Assembly: GCA_013538855.1 (NCBI GenBank)
Contig: JABXJS010000067.1
Coordinates: 1 to 50,740 of the forward strand
Source: Herpetosiphonaceae bacterium
Lineage (GTDB): Bacteria; Chloroflexota; Chloroflexia; Chloroflexales; Herpetosiphonaceae
Reading direction: 5' to 3'
DNA length: 50,740 nucleotides
The notes under the pieces were generated by a model that was given only the letters and a program-made list of their open reading frames with translations, was not told the origin of the DNA and did not search any database. Shown here piece after piece: positions 25,708-33,980 of this stretch; position 1 is the stretch's first letter, and every line of letters starts with the position of its first letter. The translations under genes were made by a program, and so were the position numbers.

Positions 25708-25741
25708 ACTCTGCTCTTTGCAGCAGCCTAAAAACCCACCC

Positions 25742-25768
25742 GCGCCGCACAGAGAGCCTGTGCGGCGC
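25742..25768. terminator. Bidirectional terminator-like hairpin
   Basis: A perfect 11-base stem (GCGCCGCACAG/CTGTGCGGCGC) with a 5-base loop sits between convergent EF-G-like and pssA genes. On the minus strand it is followed by GGGTGGGTTTTTAGG, so it may terminate both transcripts, with the minus direction stronger. Confidence 0.7.
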
Positions 25769-25782
25769 AGGTGTTTGTGGGA

Positions 25783-26475
25783 CTAGGCGGCCTTTGGCCG
25801 CGCTCGCAGCATCCAGAACAGATTCGCCAGCAGGCCGTAGGAGATATAGCTCAGCGGCAAGATAAACAGCAGCTGCCCTGGCCGTGCTAGCGCCAACAAA
25901 AACACAAAGGTAAAGATAATGCGGAACGGCAGCGGGGCCTCGAACGCTAACTGCTCCAGGCTTGGGTAGCGCAAGAGGCTGATCATCAGCAGGCCGGTGA
26001 GCGCGATCAGCGCAGTCGCCAGATATGGCTCGACGTTACCTTGGTACAGCGCCAGCGAGGCCGCAGTCATGCCCGCCATCGGAATGGGCATGCCCACAAA
26101 AAAGCGCTTATCGCTGGATACAATCAGGTTATAGCGGGCGAGGCGACCAGCGCCGCAGCACACAAAGATGCCTGCTGCGAGCACACCGAGCCAGCCGGCC
26201 TCGCGCAGCGCCACCTGATAAACCAAGAGCGCTGGTGCGACGCCAAACGACACGACATCGGCCAGCGAGTCAAGCTCCTTGCCAAACTCGCCGCTTACGC
26301 CGAGCGCACGCGCCGTACGCCCATCAAGGGTGTCGAAGCAGGCGGCCATGCAAATGAGCACCGCACCGCGAAAGGCCGCCCGAGGCCCATCGACAGCGGC
26401 AATAACGGCCAGGAAACCACAGAACAGATTGCCGGATGTAACGAGATTAGGAATCCATGACCGTCGAAATTTCAT
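25783..26475 (-). CDS. pssA: CDP-diacylglycerol-serine O-phosphatidyltransferase
   Basis: The 230-residue product is a CDP-alcohol phosphatidyltransferase. The family signature reads D-x-L-D-G-x2-A-R-x8-G-x3-D-x3-D in the stretch FDTLDGRTARALGVSGEFGK and ELDSLADVV. Several hydrophobic helices mark an integral membrane enzyme. It makes phosphatidylserine. The ATG at 26473-26475 overlaps the psd stop by 4 bases (ATGA); a GTG two codons upstream is less likely. With psd it forms a two-gene phosphatidylethanolamine pathway. Confidence 0.95.
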   Translation of the reverse strand: MKFRRSWIPNLVTSGNLFCGFLAVIAAVDGPRAAFRGAVLICMAACFDTLDGRTARALGVSGEFGKELDSLADVVSFGVAPALLVYQVALREAGWLGVLAAGIFVCCGAGRLARYNLIVSSDKRFFVGMPIPMAGMTAASLALYQGNVEPYLATALIALTGLLMISLLRYPSLEQLAFEAPLPFRIIFTFVFLLALARPGQLLFILPLSYISYGLLANLFWMLRARPKAA

Positions 26476-27137
26476 CGCCACTCTCCCAGCTTTGTGCGCG
26501 CCCCAACGGAGCGTTGGCCCGGCTTGACCAGCACCTCGGCTGCGCCACGCGGGAAGATGATATCGGTGCGGGAGCCAAACTTAATCAGCCCAAAGCGCTC
26601 GCCTGCACCAAGCTCTTCGCCGAGCGTCGGCCAAGTGACGATGCGTCGTGCCACGAGGCCAGCGATCTGCACAATCAGCACTGGTCCGTACGGGGTCTCT
26701 AGGCCAATGTAGGCGCGCTCGTTGGCGATGTCGGCCTCGCGATCCCAGGCGGCCCGAAACTCGCCGGGCACATAGTCGCGATAGCGCACCGTGCCTGCGC
26801 ATGGCGTGCGGTTGATGTGCACGTCGAACACTGACAGAAACGTAGCGATGCGCGTGGCTGGACCGCCGATGAAGCGGGTCTCCTCGATCTCCTCAACGCT
26901 GGTGACGAGACCATCGGCGGCGGCGTACAGCCCGCGTGGATCAGCCTCTAGCTGCCGATCAGGGTCGCGAAAGAAGAACGCCGTAAACCCGGTTAGCGCC
27001 AGCGGGGCAAGGGCAGCGCGGCGGTTGGCCAGCGCAGTTAAGCCAGTCAGGCCCAGCCCGGCCGCAATAAAAGGCAGCCCCTCGATAGCAATCCCAGGCA
27101 GAGAACGACGTGTCGTCGCACGCGAAGTTATGGTCAT
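26472..27137 (-). CDS. psd: Phosphatidylserine decarboxylase, short form
   Basis: The 221-residue product matches short-form (archaeal-type) phosphatidylserine decarboxylase. An N-terminal hydrophobic part (FIAAGLGLTGL) gives membrane association. Key sequences are FFRDPDRQ, AADGLVTSVEEIEETRF, FLSVFDVHINRTPCAG and the near-C-terminal LIKFGSRTDIIFPRG. The Gly-Ser within KFGS is the expected autocleavage site producing the pyruvoyl group. It turns phosphatidylserine into phosphatidylethanolamine. The start with AAGGAG upstream is chosen over an in-frame start 18 codons earlier. Confidence 0.95.
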   Translation of the reverse strand: MTITSRATTRRSLPGIAIEGLPFIAAGLGLTGLTALANRRAALAPLALTGFTAFFFRDPDRQLEADPRGLYAAADGLVTSVEEIEETRFIGGPATRIATFLSVFDVHINRTPCAGTVRYRDYVPGEFRAAWDREADIANERAYIGLETPYGPVLIVQIAGLVARRIVTWPTLGEELGAGERFGLIKFGSRTDIIFPRGAAEVLVKPGQRSVGARTKLGEWR

Positions 27138-27189
27138 GTGGAAAACTCCTTGAAGGTAGCAGCCGACGGGAGTCGGCAGAACGAATTGC

Positions 27190-27218
27190 ATTATACCATC
27201 GCCACATTTGGCCTACAA
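27190..27218 (-). promoter_or_regulatory. Candidate promoter of psd-pssA
   Basis: On the minus strand, TTGTAG (27213-27218) and TATAAT (27190-27195) are 17 bases apart, about 50 bases before the psd start. The -10 is perfect; the -35 is a partial match. Confidence 0.6.
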
Positions 27219-27297
27219 CCCATGCAACACTTTGTGTGCCACCAGCGTCCAACCAACAGAACTAGCCAAACCACACGGAACGGTGGAGGAATAACAG

Positions 27298-27933
27298 ATG
27301 AATGAGCAACGCTTAATGCGTGCCCGCCACGATCGCATGATCGCTGGAGTTTGTGGCGGACTAGGAAAATATTTTGAGGTCGACCCGACGATCGTCCGTC
27401 TGGTTATGGTCCTGCTTTTCTTTGCAGGCGGGGTGGGCTTTGTGCTCTATGGCGCGCTCTGGCTGATCATGCCCGTCGAGGGGCCAGGCGCGCCGGTGCC
27501 GCCACAGCAGCTCGGCCGTGATCAGATGTGGACGCCGCCGCCGCAGTACGATCCGCGCTGGCAAGCGCCAGCCACGCCGGTGCAGGCGCAGCCCAATCAA
27601 ACGCCGTCTGGGCGTTTCCGCTACGATCCGTACACAGGCGAGCCGCTCCAGCCGGAGGTCGCCGAGCCCGCTGCAACTGGCACAACCGTACGCCTAGAGG
27701 GCGAGGCCCCGAATCCGGCCAATGCTGCGAGTTCTTGGGCACAGCCTGTTACGCCGCCGCCGGCCTATATGGCTCCGCCAGCGGCACGTAATCGCAAGCC
27801 GGTGATGGGGGTTATTTTACTTGTTGTTGGAATGTTAGCCTTTGCTGATCAGATCGGCATCAACGATGTTATCTTCCCATTGGTCCTGATCGCATTTGGC
27901 TTTGTGCTGCTGATGCGTCAGCGAGGGAAGTAG
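27298..27933 (+). CDS. PspC-domain envelope protein
   Basis: The 211-residue product begins with a PspC domain: MRARHDRMIAGVCGGLGKYF, VDPTIVRLVMVLLFFAGGVG and a second hydrophobic part, GALWLIMPVE. A long Pro/Ala-rich linker follows (about residues 62-165), then a C-terminal pair of hydrophobic segments (MGVILLVVGMLAFADQIG, LVLIAFGFVLL). PspC proteins sense or respond to membrane stress. The ATG has GGAGGAAT upstream. The next gene starts 2 bases after the stop and has related LiaF-like membrane and beta domains, so the two probably act together. Confidence 0.85.
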   Translation: MNEQRLMRARHDRMIAGVCGGLGKYFEVDPTIVRLVMVLLFFAGGVGFVLYGALWLIMPVEGPGAPVPPQQLGRDQMWTPPPQYDPRWQAPATPVQAQPNQTPSGRFRYDPYTGEPLQPEVAEPAATGTTVRLEGEAPNPANAASSWAQPVTPPPAYMAPPAARNRKPVMGVILLVVGMLAFADQIGINDVIFPLVLIAFGFVLLMRQRGK

Positions 27934-27935
27934 CT

Positions 27936-28952
27936 ATGTCAACGCCTTCACAGGAGTTTCAAGAGTGGCAGCAGCAGCAGCAGAGCGCTGCGCCGCCAAG
28001 CCAGCCTCCAATGTCGCCAACCCAGGAGTATCAACAGTGGCAGCAACAGCAGCCGCAGTGGCAGCCGCAGCCCGAGCGGCGTCAGCGCCGCTCATCGGTG
28101 TTTGTGCCGCTGCTGCTGATCGGCCTCGGCGGCCTCTTCTTGGCCCAAAACCTGGGCTGGCTTAACATCAGCCTCGGCACGATCTTGGTGACCTTCTGGC
28201 CGGTGCTGCTGATCGGCTTTGGGCTTGACCTGATCTTTGGCCGCGGTCGACCGCTCGTCGGGATCATCTTGGGCCTGTTTGTCGCTGGTGCGCTGGTGCT
28301 TGGCTCGATATTCGCTAATCCTGCTGCTTCAGGCAGTATGCAGGCGGTTGGGTTTGGTCAGCCGCTTGGTGACATCCGCGCTGCGAACCTCACGCTTAAA
28401 GGCGATGCGGGCACGGTGGAGCTATATACGCTGCCCGCGAACAGCAGCGAGTTGATCAAGGGCGATCTGCAAAGCCCGCACTCTAATCCGGTCTTCGATA
28501 TTGATACCAACGATGGCATTGCGGATATTTCGCTCAAGGTCAATAATCCGCAAGGGTTTTTCTGGCAGGGCGGTGCGCAAAACTGGGACGTGGGCATCAA
28601 CCCCGCCGTCCCCTACAACATCGATCTGGATATCGACGCTGGCAACTACGATCTGCGCCTTGGCGATCTCGATCTCCAGAAGCTGTACCTCAACTCTGAT
28701 GCGACCGATGGCAGCATCACGCTGCCCGATCATGGCAATGTTGAGATCGACCTTGACGCTGGCGCACTTGAGCTGTCTATTCCGGCTGGGGCAGCCGCAC
28801 GCATTAAGGTCGATGCTCAAGCAAGTGCGGTAAGCGTGGACGAGCGCTTCCAGCAGCAGGGCAGCATCTACACAACCACCAACTGGGACGATGCTGAGCA
28901 AAAGTTGGAGATCACCATCGAAGCTGATGCTGCATCGCTCAAGATTCGCTAA
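27936..28952 (+). CDS. LiaF/toast-rack type membrane protein
   Basis: The 338-residue product begins with a Gln-rich cytoplasmic stretch, WQQQQQ, that repeats (EFQEWQQ and EYQQWQQ). Three hydrophobic segments follow (VPLLLIGLGGLFLAQNLG, TFWPVLLIGFGLDLIFG, VGIILGLFVAGALVLGS). From about residue 140 to the end is a beta-rich extracytoplasmic domain with GDIRAANLTLKGDAGTVELY, NYDLRLGDLDL and ALELSIPAGAAARI. This is the pattern of LiaF_C or toast-rack repeats. Such proteins are linked to cell-envelope stress regulation. It follows the PspC gene directly; a terminator lies just beyond it. Confidence 0.82.
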   Translation: MSTPSQEFQEWQQQQQSAAPPSQPPMSPTQEYQQWQQQQPQWQPQPERRQRRSSVFVPLLLIGLGGLFLAQNLGWLNISLGTILVTFWPVLLIGFGLDLIFGRGRPLVGIILGLFVAGALVLGSIFANPAASGSMQAVGFGQPLGDIRAANLTLKGDAGTVELYTLPANSSELIKGDLQSPHSNPVFDIDTNDGIADISLKVNNPQGFFWQGGAQNWDVGINPAVPYNIDLDIDAGNYDLRLGDLDLQKLYLNSDATDGSITLPDHGNVEIDLDAGALELSIPAGAAARIKVDAQASAVSVDERFQQQGSIYTTTNWDDAEQKLEITIEADAASLKIR

Positions 28953-28968
28953 GACACTGTCTGGCTGC

Positions 28969-29000
28969 GGGCCTGGCTTAACGCCAGGCCCTTTGTTTTT
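28969..29000 (+). terminator. Rho-independent terminator after LiaF-like gene
   Basis: The hairpin GGGCCTGGC/GCCAGGCCC has a 5-base loop and is followed by TTTGTTTTT. It ends the PspC-LiaF transcript and overlaps the stop codon of the convergent ComEA-like gene. Confidence 0.85.
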
Positions 29001-29649
29001 AATCACCGACGCTGATGTACGGCTCTAGGTCGGCGTAGGTGGCCGGGCCGATGCCACGCACGCTGCGTAGATCTTCGATGCTCATGAATGGCCCATGGTC
29101 GTCACGGTAGTCCACGATGCGCTTGGCGGTGGTCGGTCCAATATTGGGCAGCTGCTCAAGCTCGCTGGCACTGGCGGTGTTGATGTTGACGCGCCCTGAC
29201 GCGCTGGTATCGCTGGCAGCGCTGGCATTAGGCGCGCTGGCGCTCGCTACTGGCGGCGGGCTGCTCTCATGGAGCTCGGGCACATAGATCTGCTGGGCAT
29301 CTGCGAGATGCGCGGCTAGATTGATACGCACCGGATCGGCGCTGATGGTGAAGCCGCCAGCGGCCTGTACTGCGTCGTTAACCCGCGCTGCCTGCGGGAG
29401 CGCATAGACGCCAGGACTCTGGACCGCCCCGCTGACATACACACTGATCAGGCTTGGCGTGGCTGTGGCGGCTGGTGTGGGCGTGCTAGCGCTGGTTGGT
29501 GTGACCACGCTGCTTGAGTCTAGCAGGCTTAGCGCCGCTGCTGTGGGTGTGAGCGGGCTGGCGGTACTTTGCTGGCGCATCCATAGCGTGATGCCGACGA
29601 TCATCAGCCCGCAGAATCCAAAAACTATCCAGGCGCGGTTGTTGGTCAT
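28999..29649 (-). CDS. comEA: ComEA-like DNA-binding protein (SLBB + helix-hairpin-helix)
   Basis: The 216-residue product has an N-terminal membrane anchor (AWIVFGFCGLMIVGITLWM) and a Thr/Ala/Pro linker. An SLBB domain follows (ISVYVSGAVQSPGVYALP, VNDAVQAAGGFT, QIYVP). After a short low-complexity stretch comes a C-terminal double helix-hairpin-helix: VNINTASASELEQLPNIGPTTAK and IEDLRSVRGIGPATYADL. This is the ComEA layout, where the tail binds DNA during natural transformation. No other competence gene is visible here, so a different DNA-binding use is possible. Confidence 0.88.
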   Translation of the reverse strand: MTNNRAWIVFGFCGLMIVGITLWMRQQSTASPLTPTAAALSLLDSSSVVTPTSASTPTPAATATPSLISVYVSGAVQSPGVYALPQAARVNDAVQAAGGFTISADPVRINLAAHLADAQQIYVPELHESSPPPVASASAPNASAASDTSASGRVNINTASASELEQLPNIGPTTAKRIVDYRDDHGPFMSIEDLRSVRGIGPATYADLEPYISVGD

Positions 29650-29730
29650 ACGCTTGCTCCTTCTGTAGATAGGCTTTAATTATTTGATAAGATGCAAGCT
29701 GGAGCTGTTCTGTATCTCGAAGGAAGAAGC

Positions 29731-30498
29731 ATGACCAATTTGGATCTTCTGCCGCCATTTGTCGCTGTGCCCGCTGGCGAGTTTTTGATGGGCACGCCTG
29801 CCGCAGCGCTTGCTGATCTGGCTCGTGCCTACGGCGGCACCCGCGAGTCGTATGCCGAGGAAGCCCCGCAGCACGTGCTTGATCTGCCCGCCTTTATGAT
29901 CGCTGCTGTGCCGGTAACCAACCGACTCTATGCACCATTTGTGCAGGCCACCGGCGCACGCGCGCCGATCACCTGGCATGGCCCGACTCCGCCTGACTCC
30001 CTGTTGGATTTGGCTGTTGTTGACGTAACGTGGGATGAGGCCCAAGCCTACTGTGCCTGGCTGCGCACGCAAACCGGCCGCAGCGTGCGCTTGCCCTCCG
30101 AGGCGGAGTGGGAGAAAGCAGCGCGCGGCAGCGATGGACGTATGTGGCCGTGGGGCAACACGCTCGATCCACTGCGCGCGAATGTGCTTGAGTCGGCGCT
30201 TGGCGGTCAACTCCCGGTTGGCGCATTTCCCGATGGCGCAAGCCCCTATGGCGTGCTAGATATGGCTGGCAACGTCTGGGAGTGGACCGCCTCGCTGCAA
30301 AAATCGTATCCCTACGCGTCCAACGACGGCCGCGAGTCGCCACAGCCTGTCGCCGAGCTAGATCGACGGCGGATTATGCGCGGCGGCTGCTGGGCCAACC
30401 CTGGCCATTTTGCCCGCACGACATGCCGCTTTCGGCTGCCGCCAACCAGCTCGACGCATCTGCTCGGCCTGCGGCTCGCCTCTGCTGTAGATCACTAG
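29731..30498 (+). CDS. FGE-sulfatase-fold protein (SUMF1-like)
   Basis: The 255-residue product has the formylglycine-generating enzyme fold. Landmarks are FVAVPAGEFLMGT, APQHVLDLPAF, PVTNRLYAPF, VTWDEAQAYCAWL, RLPSEAEWEKAARG, YGVLDMAGNVWEWT and MRGGCWANPG. The canonical FGE C-x4-C pair near this last motif is absent; there is a single GGC then a later TTC. It may not convert sulfatase cysteine and could instead be a PvdO/EgtB-like or binding variant. The start with AAGGAAG upstream is preferred over one 13 codons earlier. No sulfatase was seen nearby. Confidence 0.85.
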   Translation: MTNLDLLPPFVAVPAGEFLMGTPAAALADLARAYGGTRESYAEEAPQHVLDLPAFMIAAVPVTNRLYAPFVQATGARAPITWHGPTPPDSLLDLAVVDVTWDEAQAYCAWLRTQTGRSVRLPSEAEWEKAARGSDGRMWPWGNTLDPLRANVLESALGGQLPVGAFPDGASPYGVLDMAGNVWEWTASLQKSYPYASNDGRESPQPVAELDRRRIMRGGCWANPGHFARTTCRFRLPPTSSTHLLGLRLASAVDH

Positions 30499-30514
30499 AT
30501 GGTGCCTGCGCTGC

Positions 30515-32026
30515 TCACCGCGCAGCAGGCTGGGGAATGGCGCTTGGCCAGCGTGCGGCCCATGGACGCGCCTGCTCTAGCTGGCCTGCCAAGCGCAGCA
30601 GCGTGGCCTCGTCGCCGTAGCGACCGACGAACTGCATGCCGATTGGCAGGCCGTCGGCACTCCAGTGCAGTGGTACCGACATGGCCGGCTGACCAGTCAT
30701 GTTGAACGGCGCTGTATAGGGCATAAAGCCGTACACCTTGTCGATAATCGTATCGGTGACACCGATCCACTCTAGCAGCCAGCCAGCATTGAGGCGGTTG
30801 ATAACCCGCAGCGCGGCGTTTTCCAGCGCCGTAGCATCGAGAAAGCCCAGCGGCTGCGGCGGCTGGGCCAAGGTTGGCGTAAGCAGGATATCGTAGCCCT
30901 GGAAGAAGCGCCCGATCTCGCGCTTGGTTTGGTCGAGCGCACGCTGCACAACTTTGTGCTCGCTAAGGCTGACTCTGGCTCCCAGCAGGCCCAGCGCGTA
31001 GGTTGTCAGGTCGAAATCCGCTGGCGTCAGCGGACGACCGGCAAGGCGCGCGGCCTGCTGCATGTCGGCGCGCACTTCGCTGGCCACGATCTGCAGCATG
31101 GCGGTGGTGCACAGCTCACGGTCGATTACTGGCGTGGCCTCGACCAGCTCATGGCCCAGCGCTTCTAATAGTTTGACGGTGTTTTCGAGGCCGCGGCGAC
31201 ACTCTGGGTGCACTGTGCCGCCGAAGAACGGATGGTCGGTAAAGGCGATGCGCAGCCGCCCTGGCGCTGTCGTCACCTCGCTCAGAAAGGGCCGCTGTGG
31301 TGTTGGCGCGGCGTAGGGCGCGCCAACTTCGCTGCCTAGGCTGGCATCGAGCATGGCGGCGCTGTCGCGGACCGAGCGACTAACAACGTGCTCGACGCCA
31401 AGGCCGCTCCACATTTCGAGCTGATCTGGGCCAAGCGCCATGCGCCCGCGCGACACCTTCAGCCCAAAGATGCCGCAGCACGCCGCCGGAATGCGAATTG
31501 ATCCGCCGCCGTCGGTGGCGTGGGCCAATGGCACCATGCGCGCCGCCACCGCTGCCGCCGCTCCGCCGCTCGAGCCGCCAGGCGTGCGCTCAAGCTGCCA
31601 GGGGTTGCGGGCTGGGCCGAAGACCTCTGGCTCGGTGGTTGGCACACAGGCGAACTCGGGCGTGTTGCTTTTGCCCACAATAATGGCCCCAGCGGCATGG
31701 TAGCGCTGCACGCTGGCGCTGTCGTGCTGGCTGGGAATTGTGCGCAGCACGCGGTTGCCAGCGCTGGTGGGCACGCCAGCGTAGGTGGCCCAGATATCTT
31801 TGAGCAGCATCGGCACGCCTTGAAATGGCCCAGCGGGCAGCGGGGCTTGTGCCCGCTGCCGCGCCTGCACATCCATACGTGTGATCACGGCGTTGAGCGC
31901 TGGATTGAGCTGCTCGATCTGCTCCAGTGCGGCCTCTACCAGCTCCAGCGCTGTCACTTGGCCGCTGCGCACCAGCTCAGCCAAGCCTAGTCCATCGTAG
32001 TTGGGATACTCTGCGAAGCTGCTCAT
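30515..32026 (-). CDS. Amidase (amidase-signature family)
   Basis: The 503-residue product has the amidase signature. The catalytic Lys is in [13 protein letters not shown], and the Ser-Ser pair lies in [15 protein letters not shown] with [19 protein letters not shown] following. This is the Ser-cisSer-Lys triad. It hydrolyses an amide; the substrate is not inferable. The ATG at 32024-32026 has AAAGG upstream; a start 75 codons earlier is unlikely. It is divergent from the TetR-family gene across 142 bases that hold an operator-like palindrome, so TetR may control it. It is convergent with the FGE-fold gene. Confidence 0.92.
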   Translation of the reverse strand: MSSFAEYPNYDGLGLAELVRSGQVTALELVEAALEQIEQLNPALNAVITRMDVQARQRAQAPLPAGPFQGVPMLLKDIWATYAGVPTSAGNRVLRTIPSQHDSASVQRYHAAGAIIVGKSNTPEFACVPTTEPEVFGPARNPWQLERTPGGSSGGAAAAVAARMVPLAHATDGGGSIRIPAACCGIFGLKVSRGRMALGPDQLEMWSGLGVEHVVSRSVRDSAAMLDASLGSEVGAPYAAPTPQRPFLSEVTTAPGRLRIAFTDHPFFGGTVHPECRRGLENTVKLLEALGHELVEATPVIDRELCTTAMLQIVASEVRADMQQAARLAGRPLTPADFDLTTYALGLLGARVSLSEHKVVQRALDQTKREIGRFFQGYDILLTPTLAQPPQPLGFLDATALENAALRVINRLNAGWLLEWIGVTDTIIDKVYGFMPYTAPFNMTGQPAMSVPLHWSADGLPIGMQFVGRYGDEATLLRLAGQLEQARPWAARWPSAIPQPAAR

Positions 32027-32110
32027 TCGATGTCTGCCTTTCGTTTGCTGCGGTCTGTCATTGGGTATTCTAGCAGCATGGCCGCAGATCGAGAAGTTCA
32101 GCACTGCCGC

Positions 32111-32139
32111 TTGACAAAGGGCTTGTGCTCTTTTATTAT
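32111..32139 (+). promoter_or_regulatory. Promoter of TetR-family gene
   Basis: TTGACA (32111-32116) and TATTAT (32134-32139) are 17 bases apart. The start of transcription would fall near 32146, inside the palindrome at 32141-32156, an arrangement that suits auto-repression. Confidence 0.72.
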
Positions 32140-32140
32140 T

Positions 32141-32156
32141 CAGAATATCTATTCTG
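32141..32156. promoter_or_regulatory. Palindromic operator 1 (TetR-type)
   Basis: CAGAATATCTATTCTG is a perfect palindrome with a 2-base centre. It lies just after the TetR promoter and between the divergent TetR and amidase genes. Two related sites occur at 32767 and 33888. Confidence 0.65.
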
Positions 32157-32168
32157 TAATGGTGAGCT

Positions 32169-32750
32169 ATGGCCCGACCGCGCGAATTTGAACCGACAGA
32201 GGCGTTGCGCAAGGCGATGCTGCTGTTTTGGCAGCAAGGCTTTGTTGCCACATCGCTTGATGATCTTGTCCAAGCAACCGGGGTGAGCCGCTACGGTTTC
32301 TACAGCACGTTTGGCGATAAACATGCGCTATTTATCAAGGCGCTTGAGCACTACGCGGCAACCGTTATCACCGGCATGCTTGGCCCCCTAGAGACGCCAA
32401 CGGCCGCACGGGCCGAGATTCGCGCCTACTTCGCTGCGCTGCTGAGCCAAGCCCAGTCGGCGAGCGCCCAGTCCGGCTGCCTTATCGGCAACACCGCCAT
32501 GGAGCTGCCGCACGCCGATGGGCTGATCGCCGCTATTATCGATCAGCACTTTGCACGCATGCGGGCGGCCTTCCTCAATGCGCTTCAGCATGCTATTCAG
32601 CACGGCGAAGTTACCACAATCGCCGATCCAGCCGCCTACGCTGATTATTTGGTCGGCGTGGCGATGGCCTACCTCGTCTATGTGCGCGCCGCTATGCCCG
32701 CCCAGGCCCTGCAGCACTTTATCCAGGTCGCCCTAGCCGCACTCGATTAG
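32169..32750 (+). CDS. TetR-family transcriptional regulator
   Basis: The 193-residue product has an N-terminal TetR DNA-binding domain: LFWQQGFVATSLDDLVQATG and VSRYGFYSTFGDKHALFIKAL. The remaining helices form a ligand/dimer domain with GCLIGNTAMEL near the middle, a sequence seen in a TetR subgroup. Operator-like palindromes lie at 32141 (upstream), 32767 (downstream) and 33888. Auto-repression is likely. The divergent amidase and the membrane-protein gene at 33981 are possible targets. The ligand is not inferable. Confidence 0.93.
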   Translation: MARPREFEPTEALRKAMLLFWQQGFVATSLDDLVQATGVSRYGFYSTFGDKHALFIKALEHYAATVITGMLGPLETPTAARAEIRAYFAALLSQAQSASAQSGCLIGNTAMELPHADGLIAAIIDQHFARMRAAFLNALQHAIQHGEVTTIADPAAYADYLVGVAMAYLVYVRAAMPAQALQHFIQVALAALD

Positions 32751-32766
32751 GTTTTTTGGTTTTTTT

Positions 32767-32782
32767 CAGAATGTATATTCTG
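32767..32782. promoter_or_regulatory. Palindromic operator 2 (TetR-type)
   Basis: CAGAATGTATATTCTG shares both half-sites (CAGAAT, ATTCTG) and spacing with operator 1. It lies between the 3' ends of the TetR and PHP genes, an odd place for a promoter operator. Confidence 0.5.
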
Positions 32783-32812
32783 GATTGGTATTGAATGCTT
32801 GTAGCGCTGGTG

Positions 32813-33667
32813 TCAGCATAGCCGGATGCCTAGCCGCTCCAACAGCGCACGGCATAGCTCGGCTGGGTACTTAATCGGCGGCTTGTCGGGGCCATGCGAG
32901 TCCGAGCCAGCGCTGACCAGTAAGTTGTGCTGCGCCGCGTAGTCTTGGTACATGGCTATCTGGGCTGGCGCATGCTTGGGGTAGTACACCTCGATGCCGT
33001 CGATGGGCACGTCGGCGCGGAGCTGATCGAGCTTGGCGGTGTCGAAGCAGACGAAGCCATCGTCGCGGCCTGGATGGGCCACGATACACACGGCACCGCT
33101 CTGATGTGCGGCCGCGACCACAGTGGCGATGTCGGTGGCCGCGAAGCCGCAGCCTGCATCCCACACCTGCTGCTCGGCTGTGTGTGCGTCAACGCCGCTG
33201 CGCTGCATAAGCGCTACAAGCGCATGTGGCTGCTGTGCGCTAGGTGTCTCCAGCAGCGTGTGCAGCACAGACGGCTGATCCATACCTAGATAGCCTTGTT
33301 GACATAAACGCTCATACACCTTGCGCGTGTTGTCCTGCTGCCGCCGCAACACATCGTGCGCTACGGCGGACAGCGCCTGCTGGTTGAGCGCATAGCCAAA
33401 GCAGAGCACATCGACTATGCCGCCGCGCCAGGTTGTGGTCATCTCCGCAGCTACGAGGACCGGCATGGCCATGGCACTGGCGAGCTGCTGCAGTGCCGCA
33501 GCGGTGTCAGGCCGATCATGGTCGGTGATGGCGATAAGCCCGAATTGTTCGCGCTGGGCGTGCTGTAGCAGCGCTTCCGGCGTCCAGTGGCCATCGCTGT
33601 GCACCGTGTGTACTTGTAGGTCGATGGCGCTAGCGCGCTGTAGTTCAAGTTTAGTTGTCGATACCAT
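32813..33667 (-). CDS. PHP-domain phosphoesterase
   Basis: The 284-residue product is a PHP metal-dependent phosphoesterase of the YciV/RNase AM-like type. Metal-site motifs are IDLQVHTVHSDG, IAITDHDRPD, HPGR in the middle and GSDSHGPDKP. The first motif has Gln where DLH-x-H usually has His, a variant also seen in this PHP subgroup. It likely removes a phosphate from a small molecule or nucleotide. An ATG with AAAGG upstream marks the start. Confidence 0.9.
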   Translation of the reverse strand: MVSTTKLELQRASAIDLQVHTVHSDGHWTPEALLQHAQREQFGLIAITDHDRPDTAAALQQLASAMAMPVLVAAEMTTTWRGGIVDVLCFGYALNQQALSAVAHDVLRRQQDNTRKVYERLCQQGYLGMDQPSVLHTLLETPSAQQPHALVALMQRSGVDAHTAEQQVWDAGCGFAATDIATVVAAAHQSGAVCIVAHPGRDDGFVCFDTAKLDQLRADVPIDGIEVYYPKHAPAQIAMYQDYAAQHNLLVSAGSDSHGPDKPPIKYPAELCRALLERLGIRLC

Positions 33668-33980
33668 ATGTGAGGCCTTTCAGTAGATGCAGGAGCGTGG
33701 GGCATGGGCATGCCCCACTGCATTGTACGCAAGGTGGAGCCATCAAGTCTAGCTCTTTTCTTAGACCACGTCCTGGTGCAACCCCAACCTGAGTGAGCGG
33801 GTTTGGAGCGCAGTCTCGCGCCCCCGGCAGGGTTCCACCCTGCACCTAGACTGTGCGATGTTTACGGCTCCATGGTCTACGTTATTTCAGAATGATAATT
33901 CTTTAAATCCCTAGGCGAGCGTATTTGCAAGTGCACAAGGGTGTATGGGCGACGCTCGCACCTAAGCTAAGGAGGCAACA
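33668..33980. other. Intergenic region with hairpins and operator 3
   Basis: No gene or tRNA was found. It holds a 10-base perfect inverted repeat at 33697-33718 (GTGGGGCATG with 2-base centre), a 7-base stem-loop at 33827-33843, and an operator-like palindrome at 33888-33903. Confidence 0.5.
33888..33903. promoter_or_regulatory. Palindromic operator 3 (TetR-type)
   Basis: CAGAATGATAATTCTT differs from the two other sites in the last base and centre only. It lies about 80 bases before the membrane-protein gene at 33981, which it may control. Confidence 0.5.

Noticed and set aside
33668-33980. tRNA-like fragments (GGTTCCACC)
   Set aside because: Only a 7-base stem-loop with a 3-base loop is present; no acceptor or anticodon arms could be drawn.
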